Assembly: GCF_026343295.1 (NCBI RefSeq)
Contig: NZ_JAPELY010000001.1
Coordinates: 1,736,001 to 1,800,000 of the forward strand
Direction: 5' to 3'
Origin: Streptomyces sp. NBC_00083
GTDB lineage: Bacteria; Actinomycetota; Actinomycetes; Streptomycetales; Streptomycetaceae
Length of the DNA: 64,000 nucleotides
Under the pieces are notes generated by a model. It did not search any database. It was not told where the DNA came from and was given only the letters and a program-made list of their open reading frames with translations. The position numbers and the translations under genes were made by a program. This document shows positions 21,158-30,330 of the stretch, one piece after another (position 1 is the stretch's first letter; each line of letters begins with the position of its first letter).

Positions 21158-22042
21158 TCAGGCGCCGGCCGCCGAGCGCACCGCGTGCAGCGCCGCCCGC
21201 ACGCTCGCCTCGATGTCGGTGATCGGATAGAGCGCCTCGACGACCGTACGGTCCCGGTCGACCACCAGGGTCAGCCGCTTGAGCCGGCTCGTCCCGGCCG
21301 TGCGGAAGGTCGGCAGGCGCAGGGCCGCCGTCAGGTCCAGACCGGCGTCCGAGAGCAGCGGGAAGCGCAGGCCCTCCTTGTCGGCGAACGCCCGCTGTTC
21401 GTCCGGGCGTTGGGTGGACACACCGTGCACGCTCGCGCCGGCCGCGGTGAACTCGGCCAGCTGGTCGCGGAAGGTGCAGGACTCCAGGGTGCAGCCGCGG
21501 GCGCCGGGGATCGAGGCCCAGCCGGGCGGGTACGACTCGGCGCGGGCGTAGGCGCCGGGAAAGCAGTACAGGACGGTGTACGGGGTCGCGGGTGCGACCG
21601 GGTCGCGCGACTCCCCGTCGAAATCGGTCAGTCGGAGCTCCGGCACCCGGGTGCCGACCAGCTCCCGCACTCGCTCGGTCTCGCCCGAGGTCTCCGTCGA
21701 GGTGGCCATGGTCTCTCCTTCCCCCAGCACCCAGGTGTCTCCCCAGTCCTGGAGCGCGATCAGCACGGGCAGCAGGGCACGGCCGCGCGGGGTGAGCCGG
21801 TACTCGTGGCGCACCGGGCGCTCCTGGTACGGCTCGCGCGCCAGGACCCCGCACTCCACGAGCAGCTTCAGCCGTTCGGCGAGGACCTTGCGGGACATGC
21901 CGAGCTCCCGCTGGAGCGCGTCGAACCGGTGCACGCCGCGCGCGGCGTCGCGCACGATCAGCAGGGTCCACCAGTCGCCCACGACGTCCAGGGCCTGGGC
22001 GATGGCGCAGTGCTCGTCGTCGAGCCGGGTGCGTTGAGGCAT
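21158..22042 (-). CDS. HxlR-type regulator fused to a peroxiredoxin domain
   Basis: 294 aa. Residues ~8-105 are a HxlR winged helix (CAIAQALDVVGDWWTLLIVRDA, then MSRKVLAERLKLLVECGVL). After a linker, residues ~130-290 are an AhpC/TSA-BCP-like thioredoxin fold (GTRVPELRLTDFDG, TVLYCFPGAYARAES, and the active-site region RGCTLESCTFRDQ with two cysteines). The fusion suggests a one-protein peroxide or thiol sensor. Compared with ordinary BCP there is an insertion before the active-site Cys. I start at the ATG at 22042, which has AAAGGA upstream, not 22081. Divergent from an MFS gene with a shared operator. Confidence 0.88.
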   Translation of the reverse strand: MPQRTRLDDEHCAIAQALDVVGDWWTLLIVRDAARGVHRFDALQRELGMSRKVLAERLKLLVECGVLAREPYQERPVRHEYRLTPRGRALLPVLIALQDWGDTWVLGEGETMATSTETSGETERVRELVGTRVPELRLTDFDGESRDPVAPATPYTVLYCFPGAYARAESYPPGWASIPGARGCTLESCTFRDQLAEFTAAGASVHGVSTQRPDEQRAFADKEGLRFPLLSDAGLDLTAALRLPTFRTAGTSRLKRLTLVVDRDRTVVEALYPITDIEASVRAALHAVRSAAGA

Positions 22043-22100
22043 GCGGCCATCCTTTCGCGAGCACGCGCCGGGAGCGGACACCGCCCGCCCGGCAAGCCGG

Positions 22101-22150
22101 TTGACCTGCCCGGAATCATGCTGCCATAGTTAGTTCCCATAAGGAACTCA
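22101..22150 (+). promoter_or_regulatory. Promoter and HxlR-type operator for the MFS gene
   Basis: TTGACC (22101-22106), 18-nt spacer, CATAGT (22125-22130). The start point falls in the inverted repeat AGTTCC-N5-GGAACT (22132-22148). TAGTTCC...GGAACT is the sort of palindrome HxlR proteins bind, and the adjacent divergent gene encodes such a protein. Confidence 0.65.
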
Positions 22151-22189
22151 CCTGGTGTCACCCAGGTCGGAGGCAGGGGGGCGGGCGGC

Positions 22190-23422
22190 GTGAACATGCT
22201 GCGCGAGGTGCCGAAGACGGTGCGACTGCTGTGCTGCGGCATCTTCTTCAACGCGGTCGTCAGCTTCACCTTCATCTATCTCTTCGTATGGCTCACCGGG
22301 CCGCGCGGGCTCACCGTCACCCAGGCCGGAGCGATCAGCGGCATCGGCGGACTGGGCCTGGTGGCGGGCAACTTCACCGGCGGCTGGTTCGGCGACGCCT
22401 ACGGCCACCGCCGCGCCCTGCTGGCCGGCGCCGCCGTCAGCGGCACCGTCCTCAGCGTCGTGGCGCTGCTTCCGGTCGGCGTGCTCTGCGCCGCGCTGCC
22501 GCTCGCCCAGTACGCCTCCGGTGTGGTCAGGTCCGCCACCTCCGCGCTCATCGCGGTCAGCGTCCCCGAGGGCAGCCGGCGCCAGGGCTTCGCCGTCATG
22601 CGCTTCGCGAGCAACGCCGGATTCACCATCGGACCGCCGCTCGGCGCGCTGGTGGCCGCGCGCCTCTCCTTCGGCTGGCTCTTCGTCGCCGACGGCATCG
22701 GCACCCTGCTCTTCGCGGTGTACGCGGCCCGGGTGCTCCCCGCCCGCGGCGCGGCACACGCACCACGGGCCCGCACGGCCGGCGCGCCGCGCTTCCACCG
22801 CGAACTGAAGGCCCGGCCCGCCGTACTCGTCCTGCTCGCCGCCATCGTCTGCGTCGACCTCGTCTACCGGCAGCAGTACTGCACCCTGCCCGTCTTCCTC
22901 GGCGACCACGGCTTCGACGCCGGGACCTACGGCTGGCTGCTCGCCATCAACGGCGGCGTCATCCTCTGCCTCGAACTACCCGCCGCGCACGCCCTGCGCC
23001 GCCGGGCCCCGCTGTCCGTGATCGGCTCCGGGCTGCTCCTGGTGGGGCTCGGCTACGCGGCGCTCGTTCCCGGCGCCTCGCTCGCCGCTGCCGCCGCCCT
23101 GATGGTGTCGCTCACCCTCGGCGAGATCCTCTACAAGACCACCGCCACCGCGTACGTCGCCGACCAGGCGCCCGCCCACGCCCAGGGCCGCTTCCAGAGC
23201 CTGTACGCGGGTGCCTCCATCAGCGGCCAGGTGCTCGCCCCGCCGCTCGGCGGCGCCCTCTACACCCTGGCGCCCGGCCTGCTCTGGCCGCTGTGCGCGG
23301 CGCTCGCCGCACTCGCGGGTCTCGCCGTGCTGTGGGCGCGACGGCTGCGCGGGGCGTCGGCGGGGGCGGACACGGGACCGTCACTTGAGACCGGTTCGCT
23401 CCGGCGGGCCGCGGCCGGTTAG
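22190..23422 (+). CDS. MFS efflux transporter
   Basis: 410 aa, 12 membrane segments. The cytoplasmic loop between helices 2 and 3, [18 protein letters not shown], is the MFS signature. GTG start at 22190 after GGAGGCAGGGGGGCGGGC. Substrate unknown. Control by the divergent HxlR-peroxiredoxin protein is suggested by the operator between them. Ends 10 bp before dapD, which has its own -10 element. Confidence 0.88.
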   Translation: MNMLREVPKTVRLLCCGIFFNAVVSFTFIYLFVWLTGPRGLTVTQAGAISGIGGLGLVAGNFTGGWFGDAYGHRRALLAGAAVSGTVLSVVALLPVGVLCAALPLAQYASGVVRSATSALIAVSVPEGSRRQGFAVMRFASNAGFTIGPPLGALVAARLSFGWLFVADGIGTLLFAVYAARVLPARGAAHAPRARTAGAPRFHRELKARPAVLVLLAAIVCVDLVYRQQYCTLPVFLGDHGFDAGTYGWLLAINGGVILCLELPAAHALRRRAPLSVIGSGLLLVGLGYAALVPGASLAAAAALMVSLTLGEILYKTTATAYVADQAPAHAQGRFQSLYAGASISGQVLAPPLGGALYTLAPGLLWPLCAALAALAGLAVLWARRLRGASAGADTGPSLETGSLRRAAAG

Positions 23423-23432
23423 GTTTTGGGTC

Positions 23433-24428
23433 ATGACCGACACGACTGCACCTGCTTCGACCGGCGCCGCGGCCGCCGGACTCGCCACCATCGCCGCCGA
23501 CGGCACCATCCTGGACACCTGGTTCCCCGCCCCCGAGCTCGTGGCCGTCGCCGAGCCCGGCCCGGCCGGCACCGAGCGGCTCTCCGCCGAGCGCACCGCC
23601 GAACTGCTCGGCGCGGGCGCGCTCAAGGCCGTCGGCCCGGACGAGCGCCGCGGGGTCGAGGTCGTCGCCGTCCGTACGGTCATCGCCTCGCTCGACGACA
23701 AGCCGCTCGACGCGCACGACGCCTACCTGCGTCTGCACCTCCTCTCGCACCGGCTGGTGAAGCCGCACGGCCAGAGCCTCGACGGGCTGTTCGGGCTGCT
23801 CGCCAACGTCGCCTGGACCTCGCTCGGCCCGGTCGCCGTCGACGACGTGGAGACGGTCCGCCTCAACGCGCGCGCCGAGGGGCTGCACCTCCAGGTGACG
23901 TCCGTCGACAAGTTCCCCCGCATGACGGACTACGTCGCGCCCAAGGGTGTACGCATCGCCGACGCCGACCGGGTGCGGCTCGGCGCGCACCTCGCCGAGG
24001 GCACCACCGTCATGCACGAGGGCTTCGTGAACTTCAACGCGGGCACGCTCGGCACGTCCATGGTCGAGGGCCGCATCTCGGCCGGCGTGGTGGTCGGCGA
24101 CGGCTCCGACATCGGCGGCGGCGCGTCCACGATGGGCACGCTGTCGGGCGGCGGCAACGTCCGCATCGTCATCGGCGAGCGGTGCCTCGTCGGGGCGGAG
24201 GCGGGGGTCGGCATCGCGCTCGGCGACGAGTGCGTCGTGGAGGCGGGGCTTTACGTCACCGCCGGTACGCGGGTCACCATGCCCGACGGGCAGATCGTGA
24301 AGGCGCGGGAGCTGTCGGGCGCGTCCAACATCCTGTTCCGGCGGAACTCGGTGACGGGGACGGTTGAGGCGCGGCCGAACAACGCGGTGTGGGGCGGCCT
24401 GAACGAAATCCTCCACGCCCACAACTAG
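23433..24428 (+). CDS. dapD: 2,3,4,5-tetrahydropyridine-2,6-dicarboxylate N-succinyltransferase
   Basis: Succinylates tetrahydrodipicolinate in the succinylase branch of lysine/diaminopimelate synthesis; trimeric left-handed beta-helix enzyme, cytosolic. 331 aa, the actinobacterial long form. C-terminal hexapeptide repeats: [52 protein letters not shown]. The start is the ATG at 23433 ([10 protein letters not shown]). TAGGTT ends 7 nt before it, implying leaderless transcription. A dapA-like gene lies 640 bp away on the other strand. Confidence 0.95.
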   Translation: MTDTTAPASTGAAAAGLATIAADGTILDTWFPAPELVAVAEPGPAGTERLSAERTAELLGAGALKAVGPDERRGVEVVAVRTVIASLDDKPLDAHDAYLRLHLLSHRLVKPHGQSLDGLFGLLANVAWTSLGPVAVDDVETVRLNARAEGLHLQVTSVDKFPRMTDYVAPKGVRIADADRVRLGAHLAEGTTVMHEGFVNFNAGTLGTSMVEGRISAGVVVGDGSDIGGGASTMGTLSGGGNVRIVIGERCLVGAEAGVGIALGDECVVEAGLYVTAGTRVTMPDGQIVKARELSGASNILFRRNSVTGTVEARPNNAVWGGLNEILHAHN

Positions 24429-24437
24429 CTCCGCCCC

Positions 24438-25066
24438 GGGGCGCTCGTCCTCAACCGCCGGACGGGCTGAGGATGTGCGCACCGCCCGGCATGGAGTAGC
24501 CAGGGGCGCGGGGAACTGCGCGGGATGCGGGCACGGTCCGCAGGCGAAGGCGGGGTTGCTGGGGCTCTGCCCCAGGTCCGGTTCGCGCCTTGAGGGCGCT
24601 CGTCCTCAATCGCCGGACGGGCTGAGGTGGCCTGCACTGGCCACCCTGCCTGGGCCGACCCACCTAGGGGCGCGGGGAACTGCGCGAGAAGCGGGCACGG
24701 TCCGCAGACGTAGGCGGGGTTGCTGGGGTGGCCTGCACTGGCCACCCTGCCTAGGCCGACCCACCTAGGGGCGCGGGGAACTGCGCGAGAAGCGGGCGCG
24801 GTCCGCAGGCGTAGGCGGGGTTGCTGGGGTGGCCTGCACTGGCCGCCCTGCCTGGGCCGACCCACCTAGGGGCGCGGGGAACTGCGCGGGATGCGGGCAC
24901 GGTCCGCAGGCGTAGGCGGGGTTGCTGGGGTGGCCTGCACTGGCCGCCCTGCCTGGGCCGACCCAACTAGGGGCGCGGGGAACTGCGCGGGATGCGGGCA
25001 CGGTCCGCAGGCGTAGGCGGGGTTGCTGGGGCTCTGCCCCCGCTCGTCCTCAGGCGCCGGACGGGC
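24438..25066. repeat. Streptomycete intergenic repeat region with 101-bp tandem array
   Basis: The 640-bp gap between dapD and dapA holds no gene. Copies of AGGGGCGCGGGGAACTGCGCG start at 24502, 24666, 24767, 24868 and 24969; the last four are spaced exactly 101 bp. Each unit also carries GGCACGGTCCGCAGGCG-TAGGCGGGGTTGCTGGGG and GGCCTGCACTGGCC. Modules of the type CTCGTCCTCAAtCGCCGGACGGGCTG occur at about 24446, 24600 and 25040, flanking the array. Copies differ by few bases, suggesting recent amplification. Confidence 0.9.
24560..24632 (+). repeat. Dispersed 73-bp repeat, copy A
   Basis: Nearly the same as the reverse complement of 46338-46410: TGGGGCTC[TC]GCCCCAG..., then GAGGGCGCTCGTCCTCAA, then CGCCGGACGGGCTGAGGTGGCC. 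A member of the common streptomycete intergenic palindromic family. Confidence 0.8.
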
Positions 25067-25069
25067 CGG

Positions 25070-25978
25070 CTAGGCCGGTCCCGTCGGCGCCCTGGTCAGG
25101 GAGGACAGGGCCGCGCGCAGACGCCGGAGCTCCTGCGCGCCGCCCGCCCGCAGGGGCGCCCGGACCGGATACCCGAGGAGCCCCTTCGCCGTCACCGCCC
25201 CCGGCCGGCCCGACGCCATCATCAACTCCACCAGGGGAAGGGCGAGTTGGTTGAGCCGGGCCGCCTCGCCCGGCGCCCCCGCGTCGTATGCGTCCAGCAC
25301 CCCCCGCACGGCCCCCGGCGCCACGTTCGCCACCGTGCTCACACAGCCCGCCCCGCCCACCGCGTACAGCGGAAGGTTCAGCTCCTCGCACCCCGAGTAG
25401 TACGCCAGGGACGTGCGGCCCATCACCTTGGTCGAGCCGAGCAGGTCGTACGCGCAGTCCTTCACCGCCACGATCCGCTCGTGCTCCGCGAGCCGCAGCA
25501 TCGTCTCCACCTCGATCCGCGTGCCCGTGCGGCCCGGGATGTCGTACAGCATCACCGGCAGCCCGGTCGCGTCCGCCACCGTACGGAAGTGGGCCTCGAC
25601 GTCGTCCTGCGGGGGACGGCTGTAGTAGGGCGTCACCACCAACAGGCCGTCCGCGCCAGCCTGTTCGGCCGCGCGGGCCAGGGCGACGGTGTGGGCGGTC
25701 GACGCGCTGCCCACCCCCGCCACGACCGACGCCCGGCCGCCCACCTCCTCGGCCACCGCTCGTACCAGCGCCGTCTTCTCCTCGTCGGTGGTCGTCGGCG
25801 ATTCCCCGGTCGTGCCGTTCAGGACCAGGCCGTCGCAGCCGCTGTCGACGAGGTGCGCGGCCAGCCTCCGCGCGGCCTTGAGGTCGAGCTCGCGGGACGC
25901 GGACGCGGTGAACGGCGTGACCATGGCACACAGCACCCGGCCGAAGGGGCGGGGAACGGGGTTCGGTGTCGTCGTCAT
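25070..25978 (-). CDS. dapA: 4-hydroxy-tetrahydrodipicolinate synthase-like (DapA family)
   Basis: 302 aa class I aldolase-type TIM barrel. DapA motifs: LNGTTGESPTTT (residues ~53-64, the GTTGE pyruvate site), LYDIPGRTG with the catalytic Tyr and the Arg that binds the substrate carboxylate, and IVAVKDCAYD with the Schiff-base Lys near 168. It would condense pyruvate with aspartate semialdehyde. Proximity to dapD supports a lysine/DAP role. Other DapA-family lyases share these motifs, so substrate specificity is not certain. Convergent with dapD across the repeat array. Confidence 0.85.
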   Translation of the reverse strand: MTTTPNPVPRPFGRVLCAMVTPFTASASRELDLKAARRLAAHLVDSGCDGLVLNGTTGESPTTTDEEKTALVRAVAEEVGGRASVVAGVGSASTAHTVALARAAEQAGADGLLVVTPYYSRPPQDDVEAHFRTVADATGLPVMLYDIPGRTGTRIEVETMLRLAEHERIVAVKDCAYDLLGSTKVMGRTSLAYYSGCEELNLPLYAVGGAGCVSTVANVAPGAVRGVLDAYDAGAPGEAARLNQLALPLVELMMASGRPGAVTAKGLLGYPVRAPLRAGGAQELRRLRAALSSLTRAPTGPA

Positions 25979-26084
25979 ACGGCAGTCTCGCCCGCGTGGA
26001 AAGTCAACGTCTACTTAGACTTTGTCCCGGGATTCCGTAGTGGCGCTGAAGAGTGGGGGTGGGGGTCAGGGGGTGCCCCCGGGG

Positions 26085-26498
26085 TTACTGGCGCGTGGTG
26101 CGTTCCGGGCGCATCACGAGGACGACGCGGTGCTCGGCGTCGTCCAGCGGGCCCTCGTACTCCAGGCCGTACCGCTTGGCCAGGACGTCGAAGAAGGCGC
26201 CCGTCGGGTCGGGCTCGATCCGCTCGATGGTGCCCCGGACCTCCAGGTAGCGGTAGGGCCGGTCGGGGTCGTTGACCGAGAGGGAGACCTTGGGGTCGGC
26301 CACCACGTTCTTGTACTTGCGGCGCGTGGTGGTCGTGGTGAAGCGCAGGAACTCCCCGTCCCAGACCTGCCACACGGGGTTGACGTGCGGGACGCCGTTC
26401 GGGCCCTTGGTGGCGAGGTGGACGAAGAGGGGTCGGGTCAGCAGGTCGGCGTAGTCGGCCGGAATCACGGTGACACGGTCGTTCGGGGTGATCGTCAT
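26085..26498 (-). CDS. PPOX-class flavin/F420-dependent oxidoreductase
   Basis: 137 aa split-barrel protein of the pyridoxamine-5'-phosphate-oxidase-like family. Typical blocks: FVHLATKGPNGVPHVNPVWQVWDG, TTTTRRKYKNVVADPKVSLSV, DPDRPYRYLEVRGTIERIEPD. This is the Rv1155-like group that binds F420 in actinobacteria. TAGCGT ends 8 nt before the ATG at 26498 and there is no Shine-Dalgarno, so it is a likely leaderless message. Substrate unknown. Confidence 0.85.
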   Translation of the reverse strand: MTITPNDRVTVIPADYADLLTRPLFVHLATKGPNGVPHVNPVWQVWDGEFLRFTTTTTRRKYKNVVADPKVSLSVNDPDRPYRYLEVRGTIERIEPDPTGAFFDVLAKRYGLEYEGPLDDAEHRVVLVMRPERTTRQ

Positions 26499-26551
26499 GG
26501 CGCCGCACGCTATCAACCGGCTCTGGAGCGGCGCCGGTTGGGACCGCGCCG

Positions 26552-26588
26552 GGCCGGCCGGGAAGGCATCGCGCCTCCCCGGCCGGCC
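26552..26588 (-). terminator. Terminator of the secreted nuclease gene
   Basis: Stem GGCCGGCCGGG (26552-26562) with CCCGGCCGGCC (26578-26588), extended by AGGC/GCCT after one mismatch, with a 5-nt loop. It is 8 nt past the nuclease stop on the minus strand. Confidence 0.8.
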
Positions 26589-26595
26589 GTCGCCG

Positions 26596-28434
26596 CTACG
26601 GGTGGAAGCGGATGATCTGCGGGTCGTGGTCGCTCGTCTGGTTGGCGAACTCCGCGTTGATGTGCACGCTGTCGTAGTCGAAGCCACGGATCGCGGGGCT
26701 GGTCAGGACCTGGTCGAGGACCTGGGTGTTGCCCTGGTAGACGTAGGAGTAGCGCTCCTTCTTCGGCAGCGTCCGGTAGGCCGAGCGCAGCGCGCCGCCG
26801 GCTTCGAGGGCCTTGGTCGTGCCCGAGAAGTCGAAGTCGTTGATGTCGCCGACGGCCAGGACGTCCGCGTGCTTGTCGACCGCGAGCAGCTGCTTGACGA
26901 AGGCGTTGACGGCCTGCGCCTGCTGGAGCCGCTTGGTCTCCGAGGAGCGCGGCACCGGCTGGTGCTGCGAGACCAGGCCCTCGTCGCCGCCCTTCGAGGC
27001 GAAGTGGTTGGCGATCACGAAGACCGTCCTGCCCTTGAACACGAACTCCCCGGCCAGCGGCTTGCGGCTGTCGTCCCAGGCCGCGTTGGACGGGTCGATG
27101 CGGCCGGGCGAGAGGGTCAGGGCCGGGTGGCCCTTGGTGCCGGTGACGCCGACGGCGGTCTTGTAGTCGCCGCCGGGGCGGTCGGTGAAGGAGACCCGCG
27201 CCGGGTTGAACAGGAAGCCCTGGCGGATGTTGCCGCCGGGCTCGCCGCCGTCCTTGTTGTTCTCCGGGTCGATCGAACGCCACTGGTAGGCGGGGCCGCC
27301 CGCCGCGACGATCGCGTCCGTGAACTTCTTCACGGTCGCCGAGGCGTCCACGGTGCCGTCGTTCTTCGCGCCGTTGTTGTCCTGGATCTCCTCCAGGGCC
27401 ACGATGTCCGGAGAGGCGAGGTTGGTCACCACGCCCTGCGCCAGCGCGTCGAACTTCGACTGCGGGTCGGTCGGGTCCAGGTTCTCCACGTTGTACGTGG
27501 CGACCGCCAGCTCCCCGGTGCGCTGCTTGCGGGTGACCTCGCGCTTGAGGCCGTTGTCCTTGACCGTGCCGAGGGTGCGCGCGGTGATGGTGTAGCCGCC
27601 GAACTGGTTGAAGTCCAGGGGGCCTTCGGTGGTCCCGGTCAGGGTGTCGCCCACGTTCGCGGTGGGGAAGGCCTGCTGGGCCGTCGGGATCAGGCTCTGG
27701 ATCTGGAGGCGGCCGGTGTTCTGGTCGTCGTACGACGAGTACAGCGAGCCGCCGCGCGCGGTCCGGTTCTCCTGCGGCTTCACCGTCACCCACAGCTCGG
27801 AGTACGGGTCGGTGGCGCCGACCACCCGCGAGGTGCCGATGCGGACGTTCATGCCCTCCAGGGACTCGTAGTAGTCCGTGGCGTACTTCTTGGGCCGGAG
27901 CGCCAGGCCGTTGACGCTGTTGCCGGCCGCCGGGTCGCCGTCGGGCGTGTAGCGGTCGGGCACGGTACGGGAGGTGATGACGACCGGGGCCGGGACGGCG
28001 TTGCCCGAGGAGACGACCGTGACGGTCGGCTTGGACAGCTCGGTCACCGACTGGTTGCCCGAGGACAGACCGCCGGGTACGAACTCCGAGACGGTCGCGG
28101 AGACCTCCACCGCGTCGCCCACGGCGACGGTCGGGTTGGAGCCGGTGAAGACGAAGACGCCCTCGCTGGTGGCGGGGTTCTTGTCGGGGGCGGTGTCCTG
28201 GAACCAGAAGCCCTTGGACGAACCGTAGGCACGCACACCGGTGACGACGCCGGTCACGCCGGTGACCTGCTGGCCGGCGAGCGGGGATATCCGGGTGGTG
28301 CCCTGGATGTCATGGATCTTCGCCGGTACGGGGGCGGCGGCCGGGGCGGCCTGCGAGGAGGCGGCGCAGACCAGGCCGGCGGCGAGGGCCGCGGCGACCA
28401 CGGCGGACACGGCGGCGGTTCTCGGAACGGGCAT
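26596..28434 (-). CDS. Secreted endonuclease/exonuclease/phosphatase-family nuclease
   Basis: 612 aa. Signal peptide (MPVPRTAAVSAVVAAALAAG...SQAAPAAA). Residues ~40-290 form an OB-like/NucA-type N-terminal module (GVVTGVRAYGSSKGFWFQD; SEFVPGG). Residues ~310-612 are the EEP catalytic domain: VATYNVENL, IVALEEIQDNNG (catalytic Glu), VIANHFASKGGDEG, LAVGDINDFDFSG and the terminal TSDHDPQII (catalytic Asp-His). Acts outside the cell, probably scavenging phosphate from nucleic acid. ATG with GGAG 8 nt upstream. Confidence 0.92.
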   Translation of the reverse strand: MPVPRTAAVSAVVAAALAAGLVCAASSQAAPAAAPVPAKIHDIQGTTRISPLAGQQVTGVTGVVTGVRAYGSSKGFWFQDTAPDKNPATSEGVFVFTGSNPTVAVGDAVEVSATVSEFVPGGLSSGNQSVTELSKPTVTVVSSGNAVPAPVVITSRTVPDRYTPDGDPAAGNSVNGLALRPKKYATDYYESLEGMNVRIGTSRVVGATDPYSELWVTVKPQENRTARGGSLYSSYDDQNTGRLQIQSLIPTAQQAFPTANVGDTLTGTTEGPLDFNQFGGYTITARTLGTVKDNGLKREVTRKQRTGELAVATYNVENLDPTDPQSKFDALAQGVVTNLASPDIVALEEIQDNNGAKNDGTVDASATVKKFTDAIVAAGGPAYQWRSIDPENNKDGGEPGGNIRQGFLFNPARVSFTDRPGGDYKTAVGVTGTKGHPALTLSPGRIDPSNAAWDDSRKPLAGEFVFKGRTVFVIANHFASKGGDEGLVSQHQPVPRSSETKRLQQAQAVNAFVKQLLAVDKHADVLAVGDINDFDFSGTTKALEAGGALRSAYRTLPKKERYSYVYQGNTQVLDQVLTSPAIRGFDYDSVHINAEFANQTSDHDPQIIRFHP

Positions 28435-28496
28435 TCAGGAACTCCGTGGGTGATGAGGGAAACGGTCTGTGCGGCGGTGCGGTTCTACGCGCGTCA

Positions 28497-28525
28497 ATCT
28501 CTTGTCTGGAGAGGGGAGTTGTCAA
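28497..28525 (-). promoter_or_regulatory. Candidate promoter of the secreted nuclease
   Basis: On the minus strand, a perfect -35 TTGACA (28525-28520) is followed after 17 nt by AGAGAT (28502-28497), a poor -10. It lies about 60 bp upstream of the ATG. The rest of the 305-bp divergent region contains no other clear element; TACGCT near 28670 could be a -10 for the plus-strand gene. Confidence 0.45.
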
Positions 28526-28739
28526 GGGTTCCCGGTGGCTGATTACCGACGAGTAGGTGAAGTCTTGGGGCCGGGGCGCGACGGCCGCCGGTGCCGGGCG
28601 CCCTCGGCCGGGTCCGCGCCGGGTGCGCACGGCCGGCGCAACGAAACCCGGTGAAATGCGTCTACGCTGGGTGCCGCTCGATCAGCGCCGACCGGCGCGT
28701 CCAGAGCCCCCAGACCGTACGGCCGAGGAGTACCCCCAG

Positions 28740-30185
28740 ATGTCCGGAGACCGCCCCACCCTGCCGCCGGTACGGCTGAACTCCGAGGCGGAGCTGGCGC
28801 GGGACGCGCTGTCCGCCCCGCTGCTCGCCCGCGCGGTGCGGCTCGCCCGCTGGGCCGGACCCGAAACCCGGGTCGGGGCCGGCGGCGAACTCGTCGAGGA
28901 GCAGTTGCCGGCGGCCGCCGCCGAACTGGGCCTGGCCGACGACCAGGACGGTGCGGCCTACGCGAGCGAGGCCTGGCGGGTCGCCGTCGACACCGGGCTC
29001 GTCGACATCGAGGACGCCGAGGGCGGCGACGAGGACGCCGAGGGCACCGCGTCCGCCGGCGACAACCTCGCGGTGCTCACCACCGGCTCGCCCCAGGACG
29101 TCCTCGCGATCTGGGCCGACGCCTTCGACGTGGTCTTCGCCGACGCCACCGCCCCGATGATCGACGACTTCGCGGACCTGGTCGGCGAGGACGGCGAGAT
29201 CGACTTCGAGCGCCTCGAATGGGACCCGGAGGAGGAGGCCGAGTTCCTGGAGGGTGTGCTCGGCAATCTGTACCTGCTGACCGTCAGCGAGGGCGGTACC
29301 GCCGAGGGCCCCGTGCCGCTGCCCGCGCTCGCCGCGTCGATGATCGTCCCCGACGACATGGGGGAGCCCACCGACGACATCCTGGAGCAGGTCTCCGACG
29401 CGATGATGCGCCTCGACGACCAGTTCCGGCTCCTGGAGCCGATCGGCCTCGTCGAGTACGAGCCCGTCGACGAGGCCCTGATGGCCGAGGTGGGCGACGA
29501 GCCGGCCCCGCCCGTCGACGACGAGGACGTGTCGCGCTACGGCATGGTCCGCCTGACCCCGCTCGGCCTGTACGGCGTGCGCGCCCGGATGCTGGAGGCC
29601 GGTGTGGACGCCCCGGCCGTCGGCGACCTGGCGGGCAAGGGTGCCGACGCGCTGCTCGACGGCATCGCCTTCTTCCCCGAGGTGTCGGCCCGCGCCGAGA
29701 CCGAGCAGTGGCTCAGCCGGCGCGAACCGGCCGAAGCGGCCGGTGAGTTGCTCGCCGCGGCCCGGGGCGGCGACGCGGGCGGCCCGCTGCGCAGGCTCCA
29801 CTGCCAGCAGGCCCTCGCGCTGACCGGCGCCGCCGCGGAGCCCGCCGTGCGCGAGGTGCTGCCCGATCCCGAACTGGGCGGCCTCGCCCGGGTCTGGCTC
29901 GCCGAGCGCGGCGCTCCCGACGTGCCGCCGCCCTCCGAGACCATGATCTTCTGGCTGGCCATCGACACCATCGCCGCCCAACTCGCGGTGGAGGGCGACC
30001 TGGAGGAGCTCCAGGACCTCGTGGAGGGCCTCGTCGGCCGGCACAGCGGGTTCTTCGACTCGGCCTGGCGGGTCGACCACCCGGCGACCGCCGACGTCCT
30101 GGAGGCGATGGGCCGCCTCCACCCGGACAAGTCCACCGCCAAGGAGGCCCGCAAGGCGGCCTTCAAGGCCCGCTCCCGCGCCTGA
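28740..30185 (+). CDS. Acidic conserved protein of unknown function
   Basis: 481 aa from the ATG at 28740 (GAGGAG about 11 nt upstream). Soluble and strongly acidic, with long runs of Asp/Glu (EDAEGGDEDAEGTAS, DEPAPPVDDEDVSRYG). It has an N-terminal helical region (residues ~1-110), a middle domain with LYLLTVSEGG and DEQFRLLEPIGLVEYEP-like winged-helix character, and a C-terminal helical part rich in LL/AA. No catalytic motif recognised. Streptomycetes carry similar proteins, but I cannot name a function. Followed by a strong terminator and then by the Y RNA locus. Confidence 0.75.
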   Translation: MSGDRPTLPPVRLNSEAELARDALSAPLLARAVRLARWAGPETRVGAGGELVEEQLPAAAAELGLADDQDGAAYASEAWRVAVDTGLVDIEDAEGGDEDAEGTASAGDNLAVLTTGSPQDVLAIWADAFDVVFADATAPMIDDFADLVGEDGEIDFERLEWDPEEEAEFLEGVLGNLYLLTVSEGGTAEGPVPLPALAASMIVPDDMGEPTDDILEQVSDAMMRLDDQFRLLEPIGLVEYEPVDEALMAEVGDEPAPPVDDEDVSRYGMVRLTPLGLYGVRARMLEAGVDAPAVGDLAGKGADALLDGIAFFPEVSARAETEQWLSRREPAEAAGELLAAARGGDAGGPLRRLHCQQALALTGAAAEPAVREVLPDPELGGLARVWLAERGAPDVPPPSETMIFWLAIDTIAAQLAVEGDLEELQDLVEGLVGRHSGFFDSAWRVDHPATADVLEAMGRLHPDKSTAKEARKAAFKARSRA

Positions 30186-30222
30186 CCGGTCCCGGCCCCG
30201 CCGCCGGACCCGTACGCTCCCC

Positions 30223-30254
30223 ACCGCCCGGCGGCCACTCGGCCGCCGGGCGGT
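30223..30254 (+). terminator. Strong hairpin terminator
   Basis: Perfect 14-bp stem ACCGCCCGGCGGCC (30223-30236) with its complement (30241-30254), ACTC loop. It separates the acidic protein gene from the Y RNA promoter. Confidence 0.85.
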
Positions 30255-30255
30255 T

Positions 30256-30315
30256 GCGTGCGGACGGGCGGCGTACGGACGGGTGCCGTGCGAACGGGCG
30301 GTGTGCGAACGGGCG
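30256..30315. repeat. 15-bp tandem repeat, four copies, upstream of the Y RNA
   Basis: Units 30256-30270, 30271-30285, 30286-30300 and 30301-30315 follow the pattern SYGTRCGRACGGGYG. They lie directly between the terminator and the Y RNA promoter. Confidence 0.85.
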
Positions 30316-30330
30316 GTGCCCGAAAAACAC

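Noticed and set aside
24425..25001. Short repetitive open frames in the repeat array
   Set aside because: They simply translate the tandem repeat; no ribosome binding site and no protein family.
24502..25066. CRISPR array
   Set aside because: The whole 101-bp period is conserved, with no variable spacers, and there are no cas genes.
25070..25978. KdgD or N-acetylneuraminate lyase instead of DapA
   Set aside because: GTTGE, YDIPGRTG and IVAVKD fit DapA better, and dapD is the neighbour; some doubt is kept in the entry.
28535..28560. PHO box upstream of the secreted nuclease
   Set aside because: Only one half (CTTCACC) resembles the 11-bp direct repeat; the second half matches 2 of 7 positions.
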